From: Hyphomicrobiales bacterium
GTDB lineage: Bacteria > Pseudomonadota > Alphaproteobacteria > Rhizobiales > Rhizobiaceae
Assembly: GCA_900473205.1 (NCBI GenBank)
Contig: UCLB01000008.1
Span: forward strand, 57,654-121,653
Length of the DNA stretch: 64,000 nt
Reading direction: 5' to 3'
Positions 8,709 to 17,411 of the stretch are shown one piece after another (position 1 is the first letter of the stretch; each line of letters begins with the position of its first letter). A program made the position numbers and the translations under genes. The notes beneath the pieces are model-generated. The model had not been told where the DNA came from. It saw nothing but the letters and a program-made list of their open reading frames with translations, and did no database searches.

Positions 8709-10841
8709 ATGAACGATGCGACCCCGATTTCCGCCAAAGCCGTGACTGGTGCTGTCAGCATCGGCCACACCGTCTGTCCCCATGACTGTCCAAGCGCCTG
8801 TGCGTTGGAAGTGGATATCACCTCGGATGGGCGCATCGGCCGTGTGCGCGGGGCCAATGCGAACACATACACCGCTGGCGTCATCTGCGCCAAGGTGGCG
8901 CGCTATTCCGAGCGCATCTATCATCCGGGCCGCCTGCTGACGCCGAAGCGCCGCAAGGGTGCCAAGGGCGCGGGCGACTGGCAGGAGATCAATTGGGAAA
9001 ACGCTCTCGATGAGATTGCCAACGCTTTCGTAAAAGCGGAAGCCAAGCACGGCACAGAAGCGATCTGGCCTTATTTCTATGCCGGAACCATGGGGCAGGT
9101 GCAGCGCGACAGCATCGAGCGCCTTCGCCACGCAAAGAAATACTCCGGCTTCTTCGGCTCGATCTGCACCAACATGGCCTGGACCGGTTACGTAATGGGT
9201 ACTGGCGCTTTGCGCGGACCAGACCCACGCGAAATGGCGAAAGCCGATGTCGTCGTGATCTGGGGCACCAATGCGGTGGCCACGCAGGTCAATGTCATGA
9301 CCCACGCGATTCGTGCTCGCAAGGAACGTGGCGCGAAGATCGTGGTTGTCGATATCTATGACAATCCGACCATGAAACAGGCGGATGTGAAGCTGATCGT
9401 GCGCCCCGGCACTGATGCGGCACTCGCCTGCGCCGTGATGCACATCGCTTTCCGGGATGGTTATGCCGACCGCGCCTATATGGCGAAATTCGCGGATGAT
9501 CCTGCCGGTCTGGAAGCGCATCTCGCATCCAAAACGCCGCAATGGGCCGCGGAGATTACCGGCCTTTCGGTTGAGGAAATCGAGGCTTTTGCAAAGCTGG
9601 TGGGCACCACGCAAAAGAACTTCTTCCGCCTGGGCTACGGTTTCGCCCGCCAGCGCAACGGCGCAGTTGCCATGCATGCGGCGCTTTCCATCGCCACTGT
9701 GTTGGGCTCCTGGCAATATGAGGGCGGCGGCGCGTTTCACAACAATGGCGACATCTTCCGGCTCAACAAGGCGGAACTGATGGGCACGGCCTATGCCGAT
9801 CCGAATGTGCGCCAACTCGACCAATCCCAGATCGGTCGCGTTCTGACCGGCGATGCCGAGGCTTTGCGCTACGGCGGGCCGGTAACGGCGCTGCTGATTC
9901 AGAACACCAACCCGGTGAATGTCTGCCCGGAGCAGCGGCTGGTCAAACAGGGTTTCCTGCGCGACGATCTCTTCGTTGCCGTGCATGAGCAGTTCATGAC
10001 GGAAACGGCTGACGTTGCCGATATCGTGCTGCCCGCCACCATGTTTCTCGAGCATGACGACATATATCGCGCCGGTGGTCAGAACCACATTCTGCTCGGC
10101 CCGAAGCTCGTTGAGCCGCCTGATACCGTTCGAACCAATCTCTTCGTTATCGAGGAACTGGCCAAGCGCCTCGGCGTATCGGATATGCCGGGTTTCGGTA
10201 TGACGGAGCGCGAGCATATTGATCTCATTCTCGGCCCCGGCGGTTGGGGTGATTTCGACAGCCTTGCCGAAGAGAAATGGATCGACGCGCAGCCGCCGTT
10301 TGAGGTCGCACATTATCTCGAAGGCTTCGGCTATGCGGATGGCAAATTCCGCTTCAGTCCGGATTGGCAGAGCGGGCCATCACCCAACAAGCCGCCGAAG
10401 AACGTGCCGGTCATGGGGCCGGTGGCGGAACTTCCGAAATTCCCGGATCAGGTGGATATTATCGAAGTAGCCGATGCCGAGCATCCGTTCCGGCTGGCTA
10501 CATCGCCCGCTCGTAATTTCCTGAACTCGACATTCGCGGAGACGAAGACCTCCGTTCAGAAAGAGGGCCGACCGGAACTGATGATCTGTCCGGCAGATGC
10601 GCAGCGTCTTGATATTGTCGATGGAGATATTGTGTGGATTGGCAATGCGCGTGGAGATTTGCGCATTCACGCAAAGATCGTTGAGGGTGCGAGGGCAGGT
10701 GTCCTCATCGCCGAGGGATTGTGGCCCAACAAGGCGCATCTGGATGGCGAGGGCATCAATGTGCTGACAGGCGCAGACGCGGCTGCGCCGTATGGTGGCG
10801 CGGCTTTTCATGACAACAAGGTTTGGATTCAGACTCAATAG
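8709..10841 (+). CDS. Molybdopterin-dependent oxidoreductase with N-terminal [4Fe-4S] site
   Basis: 710 residues (735 if started at 8634). HTVCPHDCPSACAL plus a later Cys in GVICAK form the N-terminal 4Fe-4S motif of the formate dehydrogenase/DMSO reductase superfamily. The molybdopterin-binding domains follow, with SICTNMAWTGYVMGTG, VVVIWGTNAVATQVN and the MGD-binding C-terminal domain from about residue 585 (RNFLNSTFAETKT). There is no Tat motif, so it is probably cytoplasmic. No partner electron-transfer subunit or cofactor gene is adjacent, so the substrate is unknown. I chose the start at 8709 because the conserved domain begins 20 residues later; neither start has a clear Shine-Dalgarno. 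Confidence 0.88.
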   Translation: MNDATPISAKAVTGAVSIGHTVCPHDCPSACALEVDITSDGRIGRVRGANANTYTAGVICAKVARYSERIYHPGRLLTPKRRKGAKGAGDWQEINWENALDEIANAFVKAEAKHGTEAIWPYFYAGTMGQVQRDSIERLRHAKKYSGFFGSICTNMAWTGYVMGTGALRGPDPREMAKADVVVIWGTNAVATQVNVMTHAIRARKERGAKIVVVDIYDNPTMKQADVKLIVRPGTDAALACAVMHIAFRDGYADRAYMAKFADDPAGLEAHLASKTPQWAAEITGLSVEEIEAFAKLVGTTQKNFFRLGYGFARQRNGAVAMHAALSIATVLGSWQYEGGGAFHNNGDIFRLNKAELMGTAYADPNVRQLDQSQIGRVLTGDAEALRYGGPVTALLIQNTNPVNVCPEQRLVKQGFLRDDLFVAVHEQFMTETADVADIVLPATMFLEHDDIYRAGGQNHILLGPKLVEPPDTVRTNLFVIEELAKRLGVSDMPGFGMTEREHIDLILGPGGWGDFDSLAEEKWIDAQPPFEVAHYLEGFGYADGKFRFSPDWQSGPSPNKPPKNVPVMGPVAELPKFPDQVDIIEVADAEHPFRLATSPARNFLNSTFAETKTSVQKEGRPELMICPADAQRLDIVDGDIVWIGNARGDLRIHAKIVEGARAGVLIAEGLWPNKAHLDGEGINVLTGADAAAPYGGAAFHDNKVWIQTQ

Positions 10842-10853
10842 CAGGAATTTGGA

Positions 10854-11450
10854 ATGCAGAAATTTGATGACGTAAAAATTGAAATTCTTAAAGACGAAAC
10901 ACTTTCAAAAAACTGGTACCATCTTCGCAACATCACCTACAATTACACCAATTCCAAAGGTGAGACGAAAACGCTGAAGCGCGAAGCCTATGATCGCGGC
11001 AACGGCGCGACCATTCTGCTTTACGACCCGAAAATCGACAGCGTCATTCTGGTCCGCCAGTTCCGCGTGCCGACCTATGTGAATGGCTATCACGGCTGGC
11101 TGCTGGAAACACCCGCAGGCCTGCTGGATGGTGATAACCCGGCAGACGCCATCGCCCGCGAGGTGATGGAGGAGACCGGCTACAAGCTCCGCGACACACG
11201 TTTCCTGTTCAAGTCGTTTATGTCGCCGGGCTCGGTGACGGAAGTGCTGCATTTCTTCGCCGCAATCGTCGATGCCTCCGACCGTGTGGAAGAGGGCGGC
11301 GGTGCGGCCCATGAGGATGAAGACATCGAAGTCGTTGTGCTGCCCTTGGCTGATGCCATCAAAATGATCGAGGACGGCGATATCTGCGATGGCAAGACCA
11401 TCATGCTGTTGCAATGGGCCGCTCTCAACCGGGCATCCCTGACGCAGTGA
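10854..11450 (+). CDS. NUDIX hydrolase, NudK/ADP-ribose pyrophosphatase-like
   Basis: 198 residues. The NUDIX helix is AGLLDGDNPADAIAREVMEETGY, containing REVMEE; the first acidic position after the Gly is Asn instead of the usual Glu. The fold, including VILVRQFRVPTYVNG and the late EDIEVVVLPL, matches NudK-type GDP-mannose/ADP-sugar pyrophosphatases. It sits 12 bases after the molybdopterin gene and directly before a second, paralogous NUDIX gene. Substrate is inferred from the family only. Confidence 0.88.
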   Translation: MQKFDDVKIEILKDETLSKNWYHLRNITYNYTNSKGETKTLKREAYDRGNGATILLYDPKIDSVILVRQFRVPTYVNGYHGWLLETPAGLLDGDNPADAIAREVMEETGYKLRDTRFLFKSFMSPGSVTEVLHFFAAIVDASDRVEEGGGAAHEDEDIEVVVLPLADAIKMIEDGDICDGKTIMLLQWAALNRASLTQ

Positions 11451-11467
11451 AACTGACGGAGTTTGAT

Positions 11468-12073
11468 GTGGACGAAAGAGCGACAGCAACGCGCGACGAG
11501 GACAGGGTAAAGCTTGTCTCGAAAGAAACGGTCTGGAAGCGTTTCGTCCACCTTCAGACGCTGGTCTTCGATCAGAAAATGCCCGATGGCCGTGTCATCC
11601 GCATCGACCGCGAGGTGCATGACCACGGCAGCGCCGCTGCGATACTTCTATTCGATCCCCAAAAAGACGCCGTCGTTCTCGTCCGCCAATTCCGCCCCGC
11701 CGCCTTCGTGAACGGCGATCCAAGCTTCATGCTGGAAGTGCCCGCAGGCCTCATCGATGACGACCAACCCGACGAAGCCATCCGCCGCGAGGCGATGGAA
11801 GAGACCGGCTACGCGGTAAAGGACGTGCAATATCTCTTCGAAACCTATGCCAGCCCCGGCACGTTGACAGAAAAGGTCGCTCTGTTTTACGCACGCATCG
11901 ATCTGGACGAAAAAGCCGGTCTCGGCGGCGGTCTTGATACGGAAGGCGAGGACATCGAGGTTCTCTCCATCCCGCTTAATGAAGCATTCGGGATGATCAC
12001 GACCGGCGAGATATCAGACGCGAAGACGATTATTTTGCTGCAGTGGGCGATGCTGAACCGTGGAATATTGTGA
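11468..12073 (+). CDS. NUDIX hydrolase, second tandem paralogue
   Basis: About 201 residues, clearly related to the preceding gene (shared VRQFR, ETGY, SPG(S/T)(L/V)TE, EDIEV and TIILLQWAMLNR). The NUDIX box AGLIDDDQPDEAIRREAMEETGY again has a non-Glu residue (Gln) at the first acidic position but an intact REAMEE. The start is uncertain. GTG at 11468 has GGAG six bases upstream and is my choice. GTG at 11447 would overlap the previous stop (GTGA), and ATG at 11414 would overlap it more. The pair looks like a tandem duplication that has since diverged strongly. Confidence 0.85.
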   Translation: MDERATATRDEDRVKLVSKETVWKRFVHLQTLVFDQKMPDGRVIRIDREVHDHGSAAAILLFDPQKDAVVLVRQFRPAAFVNGDPSFMLEVPAGLIDDDQPDEAIRREAMEETGYAVKDVQYLFETYASPGTLTEKVALFYARIDLDEKAGLGGGLDTEGEDIEVLSIPLNEAFGMITTGEISDAKTIILLQWAMLNRGIL

Positions 12074-12082
12074 GCCGCGGTT

Positions 12083-12370
12083 TCACAGGCGGCTCGTATC
12101 CATCCGGTGATGTAATATACGAATAACCTCGATAGCGTCGTTGTTTTCCTTGAAGAAAACAACATGAGAGCCGATTAGTGATTTGCGATAGTCTGTCCGG
12201 ATGTGCTCGGCTGACTGTGAGATGATCGAGCCATCTGCCAAACCGTCCAGCGTCTTTCGTATCGATTGTACGTAGACCTCGGCTTGCAAAACGCCCCAGT
12301 TCTTTTCCGTATAGTCCCAGATAAGTTCGAGATCGATCTGCGCCTTCGGCGTAAGACGATACGTCCTCAT
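12083..12370 (-). CDS. parE: ParE/RelE-superfamily toxin
   Basis: 95 residues. YRLTPKAQIDLELIWDYTEKNW at the N-terminus and DYRKSLIGSHVVFFKENNDAIEVIRILHHRMD at the C-terminus are typical of ParE toxins, which poison DNA gyrase in characterised cases. The start overlaps the stop of parD by 4 bp (ATGA), the usual antitoxin-first order. It ends 9 bases from the convergent NUDIX gene. Confidence 0.93.
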   Translation of the reverse strand: MRTYRLTPKAQIDLELIWDYTEKNWGVLQAEVYVQSIRKTLDGLADGSIISQSAEHIRTDYRKSLIGSHVVFFKENNDAIEVIRILHHRMDTSRL

Positions 12371-12606
12371 CCGGCACTTTTCTTCCGCTGGATGAAGGCA
12401 TCGAAATCGAATGGGACGGCAGAGCCAGAGCTTTCTCCCTCAATCAGGGCGGCGCGCAAGTTGCTCAACTCAGCCTCTCGCTCTTCAAGAAGCCGAAGAC
12501 CGGCGCGAACCACCTCACTGGCCGACGTGTAGCGACCTTGCTCAATCTGTTGTTCGATGAAGGTATCGAAGTGATCGTTGAGATTTACGGACGTGTTCTT
12601 TCCCAC
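12367..12606 (-). CDS. parD: ParD-family antitoxin (ribbon-helix-helix)
   Basis: 79 residues beginning MGKNTSVNLNDHFDTFIEQQ, the standard ParD opening, when read from GTG at 12606. AGGGAG lies six bases upstream of that GTG, so I prefer it to the longer open frame reaching 12633. The N-terminal ribbon-helix-helix binds DNA, and the Ser/Pro-rich C-terminal tail (SSGSAVPFDFDAFIQRKK) would neutralise ParE. A palindrome at 12636-12650 is the likely operator. Confidence 0.93.
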   Translation of the reverse strand: MGKNTSVNLNDHFDTFIEQQIEQGRYTSASEVVRAGLRLLEEREAELSNLRAALIEGESSGSAVPFDFDAFIQRKKSAG

Positions 12607-12635
12607 GACTTGCTCCCTGAATGGAGCATGCAATG

Positions 12636-12650
12636 TACCAAAAATTGGTA
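12636..12650. promoter_or_regulatory. Palindrome upstream of parDE, candidate operator
   Basis: TACCAA-AAA-TTGGTA: perfect six-base arms around three central bases, 30 bp upstream of the parD start. Ribbon-helix-helix antitoxins autorepress through such sites. Confidence 0.6.
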
Positions 12651-12714
12651 GTTTGTGGAATAGCCGGGAGTTTTGATTTTTACTTAGGGCACGCTAAGGC
12701 TGCTTGCCGATAGA

Positions 12715-13112
12715 TCACCCAAACGCCACGCTCTCAGCCATTGCAGCGGCAGCGAGTTTTTTGTCATTTGTTGCCAACGGAATTGCATGTGAGACCGCGA
12801 GCGCCAGATAGGCTGCGTCGTAGGCGGAGAGCGAATGCTTTTTTGCCAGCCGCATGATGGTGATGTGGTCACCGCCGCTGACGAGGGTAAGGGGCAGACT
12901 GTTGAAGCGCAGAAGGATCGAGAAGATCGCGTCTTGGTCTATGCGTTTACGTTTTTCTGCGGAGAGCAGGATGTTCCGCAGTTCATGCGATAGAAGATCG
13001 GGCGCGATTGCGTCGTCCGTTTCCAATCTGTCCAGGGCATTATCGGCGATGTCGCTCGTCTCATCCGGCAGGAACCATGCGGCGACAATGGATGCATCGA
13101 CCACGAATGGCA

Positions 13113-13113
<1 letters not shown>
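12715..13113 (-). CDS. vapC: PIN-domain toxin, VapC type
   Basis: 132 residues starting MPFVVDASIVAAWFLPDE. PIN-domain acidic residues are visible: Asp in VVDAS, Glu in HELRN, and Asp in SAYDAAYLALA with a further Asp in LATNDKKL. VapC toxins are Mg-dependent ribonucleases, often cutting tRNA. The ATG at 13113 overlaps the antitoxin stop by one base (TGATG); the open frame extends eight codons further but that is less plausible. Confidence 0.92.
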
Positions 13114-13419
<306 letters not shown>

Positions 13420-13427
13420 TGAGAGGT

Positions 13428-14087
13428 TTATGCAGAAATAAGCTGCTGCCCCGCCTCACAGGCGTCATCACTGCGAACAGCCTTGCCGCTCTCCATCCGT
13501 ACCTTGCCCTCTGCCAAAAGCTTGAGGGCGAGGGGGTAGAGTTGGTGTTCCACGGTCAGAACGCGGGCGGCGAGCGCGTCTGTATCATCACCAGCCAGAA
13601 CCGGTACTGCGGCCTGGCCAATGACGGGGCCTTCATCCATGCCTTCGGTGACGAAATGGACGGTGCAGCCGGTGATCTTCGTGCCGCTTTCGATGGCGCG
13701 TTCATGGGTGTGAAGGCCGGGGAAGAGGGGCAGGAGCGATGGGTGGATGTTGATGATGCGGCCCGCATAGGGTGCGATGAAATCGCCGGAGATGAGGCGC
13801 ATGTAGCCTGCAAGGCAGATGATGTCGGGGGCAATCTCACCAAGCGCCGCCAGAATGGAGGCTTCGTGTTCTGCCTTGCTGGAATAGGTCTTGCGCTCGA
13901 ACACGAGCGTTGGAATGCCCAGGTTCTGCGCTTTCGCCAGCCCGCCAGCCGTTGCCTTGTCGGAAATCACGCAGGCAATTTCCGCCGGAAAATCCGGTGC
14001 CTGACAGGCCTGCGCCAGCGCCATCATGTTGGAGCCGCTGCCGGAGATGAAAACGACGACGCGCTTGCGGGCGGAAGAGGCGATCAT
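13428..14087 (-). CDS. purN: Phosphoribosylglycinamide formyltransferase PurN
   Basis: 219 residues. It transfers a formyl group from 10-formyl-THF to GAR in purine synthesis. [12 protein letters not shown] near residue 13 binds the phosphate. [19 protein letters not shown] carries the catalytic Asn and His, and [13 protein letters not shown] carries the catalytic Asp. The ATG overlaps the purM stop by 4 bp, so purM-purN is an operon with coupled translation. Length is normal. Confidence 0.97.
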   Translation of the reverse strand: MIASSARKRVVVFISGSGSNMMALAQACQAPDFPAEIACVISDKATAGGLAKAQNLGIPTLVFERKTYSSKAEHEASILAALGEIAPDIICLAGYMRLISGDFIAPYAGRIINIHPSLLPLFPGLHTHERAIESGTKITGCTVHFVTEGMDEGPVIGQAAVPVLAGDDTDALAARVLTVEHQLYPLALKLLAEGKVRMESGKAVRSDDACEAGQQLISA

Positions 14088-15157
14088 AGACCGAGGGTGC
14101 CCTTGTAGATCGTGCCGTGTTCGCCTTCTGCACGCGCAACCATGCGGCCGAGTGCGAAGACGGTTTCGCCTTCGGCTGTCAGAGCGTCGGTGACCGTCTG
14201 AGCGTTCTCAGGAGAGACCACGACGATCATGCCGACGCCGCAGTTGAAGGTGCGCAGCATTTCATTCGGTGCAACGCCGCCGGTCTTGGCCAGCCATGAG
14301 AAGACGGCGGGCACCTTGATGGCGTCGAGGTCGATCTCAGCGGCCAGATGCTTTGGCAGAACACGCGGAATATTTTCCGGGAAGCCGCCGCCGGTGATAT
14401 GCGCCAGCGCCTTGAGACCACCGGTCTCGCGGATGGCCTTCAGGAGAGGCTTTACATAAATGCGGGTCGGCGTCAGCAGCGCTTCGCCCAGCTTCTTGCC
14501 ATCGGCAAAGGGGGCTGGGGCGTCCCAGTCGAGACCGGACAACGAGACGATCTTGCGGACCAGCGAGAAGCCGTTGGAGTGAACACCGGAGGAGGAGAGG
14601 CCGAGAATGACATCGCCTTCAGCGATGTCGCCCGCAGGCAAAAGCTGGCCGCGTTCGGCGGCACCCACGGCAAAGCCTGCCAGATCGTAATCACCATCCG
14701 AATACATGCCGGGCATTTCGGCGGTTTCACCACCGATCAGCGCACAACCGGATTCGCGGCAGCCTGCGGCAATGCCGGTGACGATGGCGGCACCCTGATC
14801 CGGGTCGAGCTTGCCGGTGGCGAAGTAGTCGAGGAAGAACAGCGGTTCTGCACCCTGTACCACGAGATCGTTGACGCACATGGCGACGAGGTCGATGCCG
14901 ACGGTGTCGTGATAATTAGCGTCGATGGCGATCTTGAGCTTGGTGCCGACGCCGTCATTTGCTGCCACCAAAACCGGGTCGGTAAAGCCAGCGGCCTTCA
15001 GATCGAACAGGCCACCAAAACCGCCGATTTCGCCATCCGCACCGGGGCGGCGGGTGGAGCGCACGGCTGGCTTGATCTTCTCGACCATCAGGTTTCCGGC
15101 GTCGATATCCACGCCTGCATCGCTGTAGGTAAGACCGTTCTTGCCCGACTGGCTCAT
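14084..15157 (-). CDS. purM: Phosphoribosylformylglycinamidine cyclo-ligase PurM (AIR synthetase)
   Basis: 357 residues from the ATG at 15157 ([21 protein letters not shown]), a standard length. It converts FGAM to AIR with ATP. Family features include [42 protein letters not shown] and [22 protein letters not shown] precedes this ATG. The open frame continues 62 codons upstream but that part has no PurM character and would cover the promoter region. First gene of purM-purN. Confidence 0.97.
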   Translation of the reverse strand: MSQSGKNGLTYSDAGVDIDAGNLMVEKIKPAVRSTRRPGADGEIGGFGGLFDLKAAGFTDPVLVAANDGVGTKLKIAIDANYHDTVGIDLVAMCVNDLVVQGAEPLFFLDYFATGKLDPDQGAAIVTGIAAGCRESGCALIGGETAEMPGMYSDGDYDLAGFAVGAAERGQLLPAGDIAEGDVILGLSSSGVHSNGFSLVRKIVSLSGLDWDAPAPFADGKKLGEALLTPTRIYVKPLLKAIRETGGLKALAHITGGGFPENIPRVLPKHLAAEIDLDAIKVPAVFSWLAKTGGVAPNEMLRTFNCGVGMIVVVSPENAQTVTDALTAEGETVFALGRMVARAEGEHGTIYKGTLGL

Positions 15158-15321
15158 GGCTCTCGTCTCCACTGGTTCCGTTTGGCGTCGCCATTCGCAT
15201 GAGACGGGTGACGATGCAAGTATGGGCGCGGGAAAACTCATGTTTTTCACGCCTTTTGGCTGTTTTAGCCGTATTGTTATGGGAAAGGTCAGCCGTGACG
15301 AATTTGGCAACGGTGCCACAC

Positions 15322-15350
15322 TTGACCAGTCCGGTCCACGCATCCTATCT
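15322..15350 (+). promoter_or_regulatory. Sigma-70-type promoter of the exporter gene
   Basis: TTGACC (15322-15327), a 17-base spacer, CTATCT (15345-15350). This fits the alphaproteobacterial housekeeping consensus well and lies 44 bp upstream of the ATG at 15395. Confidence 0.6.
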
Positions 15351-15394
15351 CCTAACCACGGCGTTATGAGTTCAGGCGCTCAAAGGAGCAGACG

Positions 15395-16549
15395 ATGCAA
15401 CCACATATCAGAGGCATGAATCTGAGACGCCAGATCTTTTTCTGGCTGGGTGCGCTCGTCATCTTCATCCTGTTTTTGATGGTGTTCAGCTCTATTTTGC
15501 TGCCCTTCGTGGCAGGCATGGCGCTCGCCTATTTCCTCGATCCGATCGCGGATTGGCTGGAGCGGCGTGGCCTGAGCCGGATGATGGCGAGCGTGATGAT
15601 CCTCGTCTCTTTCGTAATGCTGTTTGCGCTGTCGCTCATCATTATTATCCCCCTGATCGTCGCTCAGGCTTCGGAATTCATCAGCCGTATTCCGCAATAT
15701 ATCTCCTCTCTTCAGCAACTCATTGCAGGTGCGGACACCAATATTCTGCCGGGCTGGGTGAGTTCGCAGATCGACACCGTGAAGGAAAACTTCTCCAAGC
15801 TGCTGACAGAGGGCGCTGGCTTTATCGGCACCTTGCTGACGCAAATCTGGAATTCCGGCAAGTCGCTGGTGGACGTCATTTCGCTTCTGGTGGTGACACC
15901 GGTTGTGGCCTTCTATCTGTTGCTGGACTGGGACCGGATGATCGAAAAGGTGGACAGCTGGATACCGCGGGACCATGTGGCAACAGTCCGCCAGATCGCT
16001 CGCGATATGGACAGTACCATTGCCGGCTTTATTCGCGGGCAGGGTTCGCTTTGCATCATTCTAGGCGTTTATTATGCCGTCGGGCTGTCGCTTGTGGGTC
16101 TGAATTTTGGTCTTCTGATCGGCTTTTTTGCGGGGGCAATCAGTTTTATTCCCTATATTGGCTCCATGGTTGGCCTGGTGCTTGCCGTTGGCGTGGCACT
16201 GGTGCAGTTCTGGCCGAACTACGTGGATGTCATTCTCGTGCTGGCGGTGTTTTTCTCTGGTCAGTTTTTGGAAGGCAACATATTGCAGCCGAAACTGGTC
16301 GGCAGCAGCGTCGGGCTTCACCCCGTTTGGCTGATGTTCGCGTTGTTCGCCTTCGGCGTGTTGTTTGGCTTCGTCGGCCTTATGGTCGCGGTGCCTGCGG
16401 CGGCCGCAGTGGGTGTGCTTGTGCGCTTTGCGTTGTCGCGCTATCTTGATAGCGATCTTTACCATGGTCGTGCCGCCAATCTTCCCTGGGACCCTGAAGA
16501 GTCTCAGCTGGAGGCTTTGCCGCCCAAAAAGATCGATTCTCAGAGCTGA
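15395..16549 (+). CDS. AI-2E/PerM-family membrane transporter
   Basis: 384 residues with about eight membrane helices. PFVAGMALAYFLDPIADWLERRG near residue 35, FIRGQGSLCIILGVYYAVGL near residue 210, ISFIPYIGSMVGL and GNILQPKLVGSSVGLHPVWLMFALFAFG are all standard for the AI-2E transporter family (TqsA/YdiK/PerM). Despite the name, substrates of most members are unknown. AAAGGAG precedes the ATG, and a good promoter lies upstream. It is followed after three bases by hdaA, an arrangement conserved in Rhizobiales. Confidence 0.93.
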   Translation: MQPHIRGMNLRRQIFFWLGALVIFILFLMVFSSILLPFVAGMALAYFLDPIADWLERRGLSRMMASVMILVSFVMLFALSLIIIIPLIVAQASEFISRIPQYISSLQQLIAGADTNILPGWVSSQIDTVKENFSKLLTEGAGFIGTLLTQIWNSGKSLVDVISLLVVTPVVAFYLLLDWDRMIEKVDSWIPRDHVATVRQIARDMDSTIAGFIRGQGSLCIILGVYYAVGLSLVGLNFGLLIGFFAGAISFIPYIGSMVGLVLAVGVALVQFWPNYVDVILVLAVFFSGQFLEGNILQPKLVGSSVGLHPVWLMFALFAFGVLFGFVGLMVAVPAAAAVGVLVRFALSRYLDSDLYHGRAANLPWDPEESQLEALPPKKIDSQS

Positions 16550-16552
16550 CAG

Positions 16553-17266
16553 ATGACGGATAACAACAAACCCGGTGGCGCACGGTCCAAGGCCGAGCAG
16601 TTGCCGCTTGCTTTTTCCCACCAGACGGCGACGGGCCGTGAGGATTTGCTGGTGGCGGCACCTTTGGATGCTGCCGTGAGCATCGTGGATGAGTGGCCGC
16701 GCTGGCCGTCGCCTGTCGTCATTCTCGTTGGGCCGCAGGGTTCAGGCAAATCCCACCTCGCCAGCATCTGGAAAAACACCAGCGGTGCCGCAGAGATTGA
16801 GCCTTCGCCGGGCAACGAGGCTGCGCGGGTGGCGGAAAACGGCCCGGTCCTGTTCGAAGACGCTGACAGAAACGGCTTTGACGACACCGAGCTTTTCCAC
16901 GTCATCAATAGCGTGCGTGAAAACGGCACCTCGCTTCTCATCACCACGCGGCAATGGCCCGCGGCATGGCCGGTAACGTTGCCGGATCTGCGCTCGCGTC
17001 TCAAGGCGGCGACGGTGGTGGAAATTGGCGAGCCGGACGAGGATTTGCTGGCGCAGGTGCTGATGAAGCTCTTTGCCGACCGCCAGCTTTACATGGATGA
17101 CAAACTTGTCAGCTATATCGTTGCAAGGATGGAGCGCTCCTTGAATACGGCGCAGACGATTGTCGAAAGACTGGATCGGCTGGGACTGTCGAGAGGAACG
17201 CGCATCAGCCGGGCAATGGCAGCGGAAGTGCTGACGGAGCTTGGTGGCGACCCGGACGAGGATTGA
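16553..17266 (+). CDS. hdaA: HdaA, DnaA-related regulator of replication initiation
   Basis: 237 residues. A P-loop, VGPQGSGKSHL near residue 63, and a DnaA-like AAA+ core with FEDADRNG as the Walker B region. There is no DnaA DNA-binding domain. The N-terminal QLPLAF motif is the clamp-binding element expected in Hda proteins. In Caulobacter, HdaA stimulates ATP hydrolysis by DnaA together with the DNA polymerase clamp and so limits reinitiation. It follows the AI-2E exporter directly and is probably co-transcribed with it. Confidence 0.92.
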   Translation: MTDNNKPGGARSKAEQLPLAFSHQTATGREDLLVAAPLDAAVSIVDEWPRWPSPVVILVGPQGSGKSHLASIWKNTSGAAEIEPSPGNEAARVAENGPVLFEDADRNGFDDTELFHVINSVRENGTSLLITTRQWPAAWPVTLPDLRSRLKAATVVEIGEPDEDLLAQVLMKLFADRQLYMDDKLVSYIVARMERSLNTAQTIVERLDRLGLSRGTRISRAMAAEVLTELGGDPDED

Positions 17267-17411
17267 CTGTCACAGTTCCGTCGTCAAACTGTTATACGGG
17301 CATGAGGGCATCGAAACGGTTTGGTCTATCCGATGCTTCAACAAAAACAGGGCGGTGCGGGCTTTCGTGGTTCTGCATGCCGGTCTGAATATTTAAAGGG
17401 TGGATTGTTTG

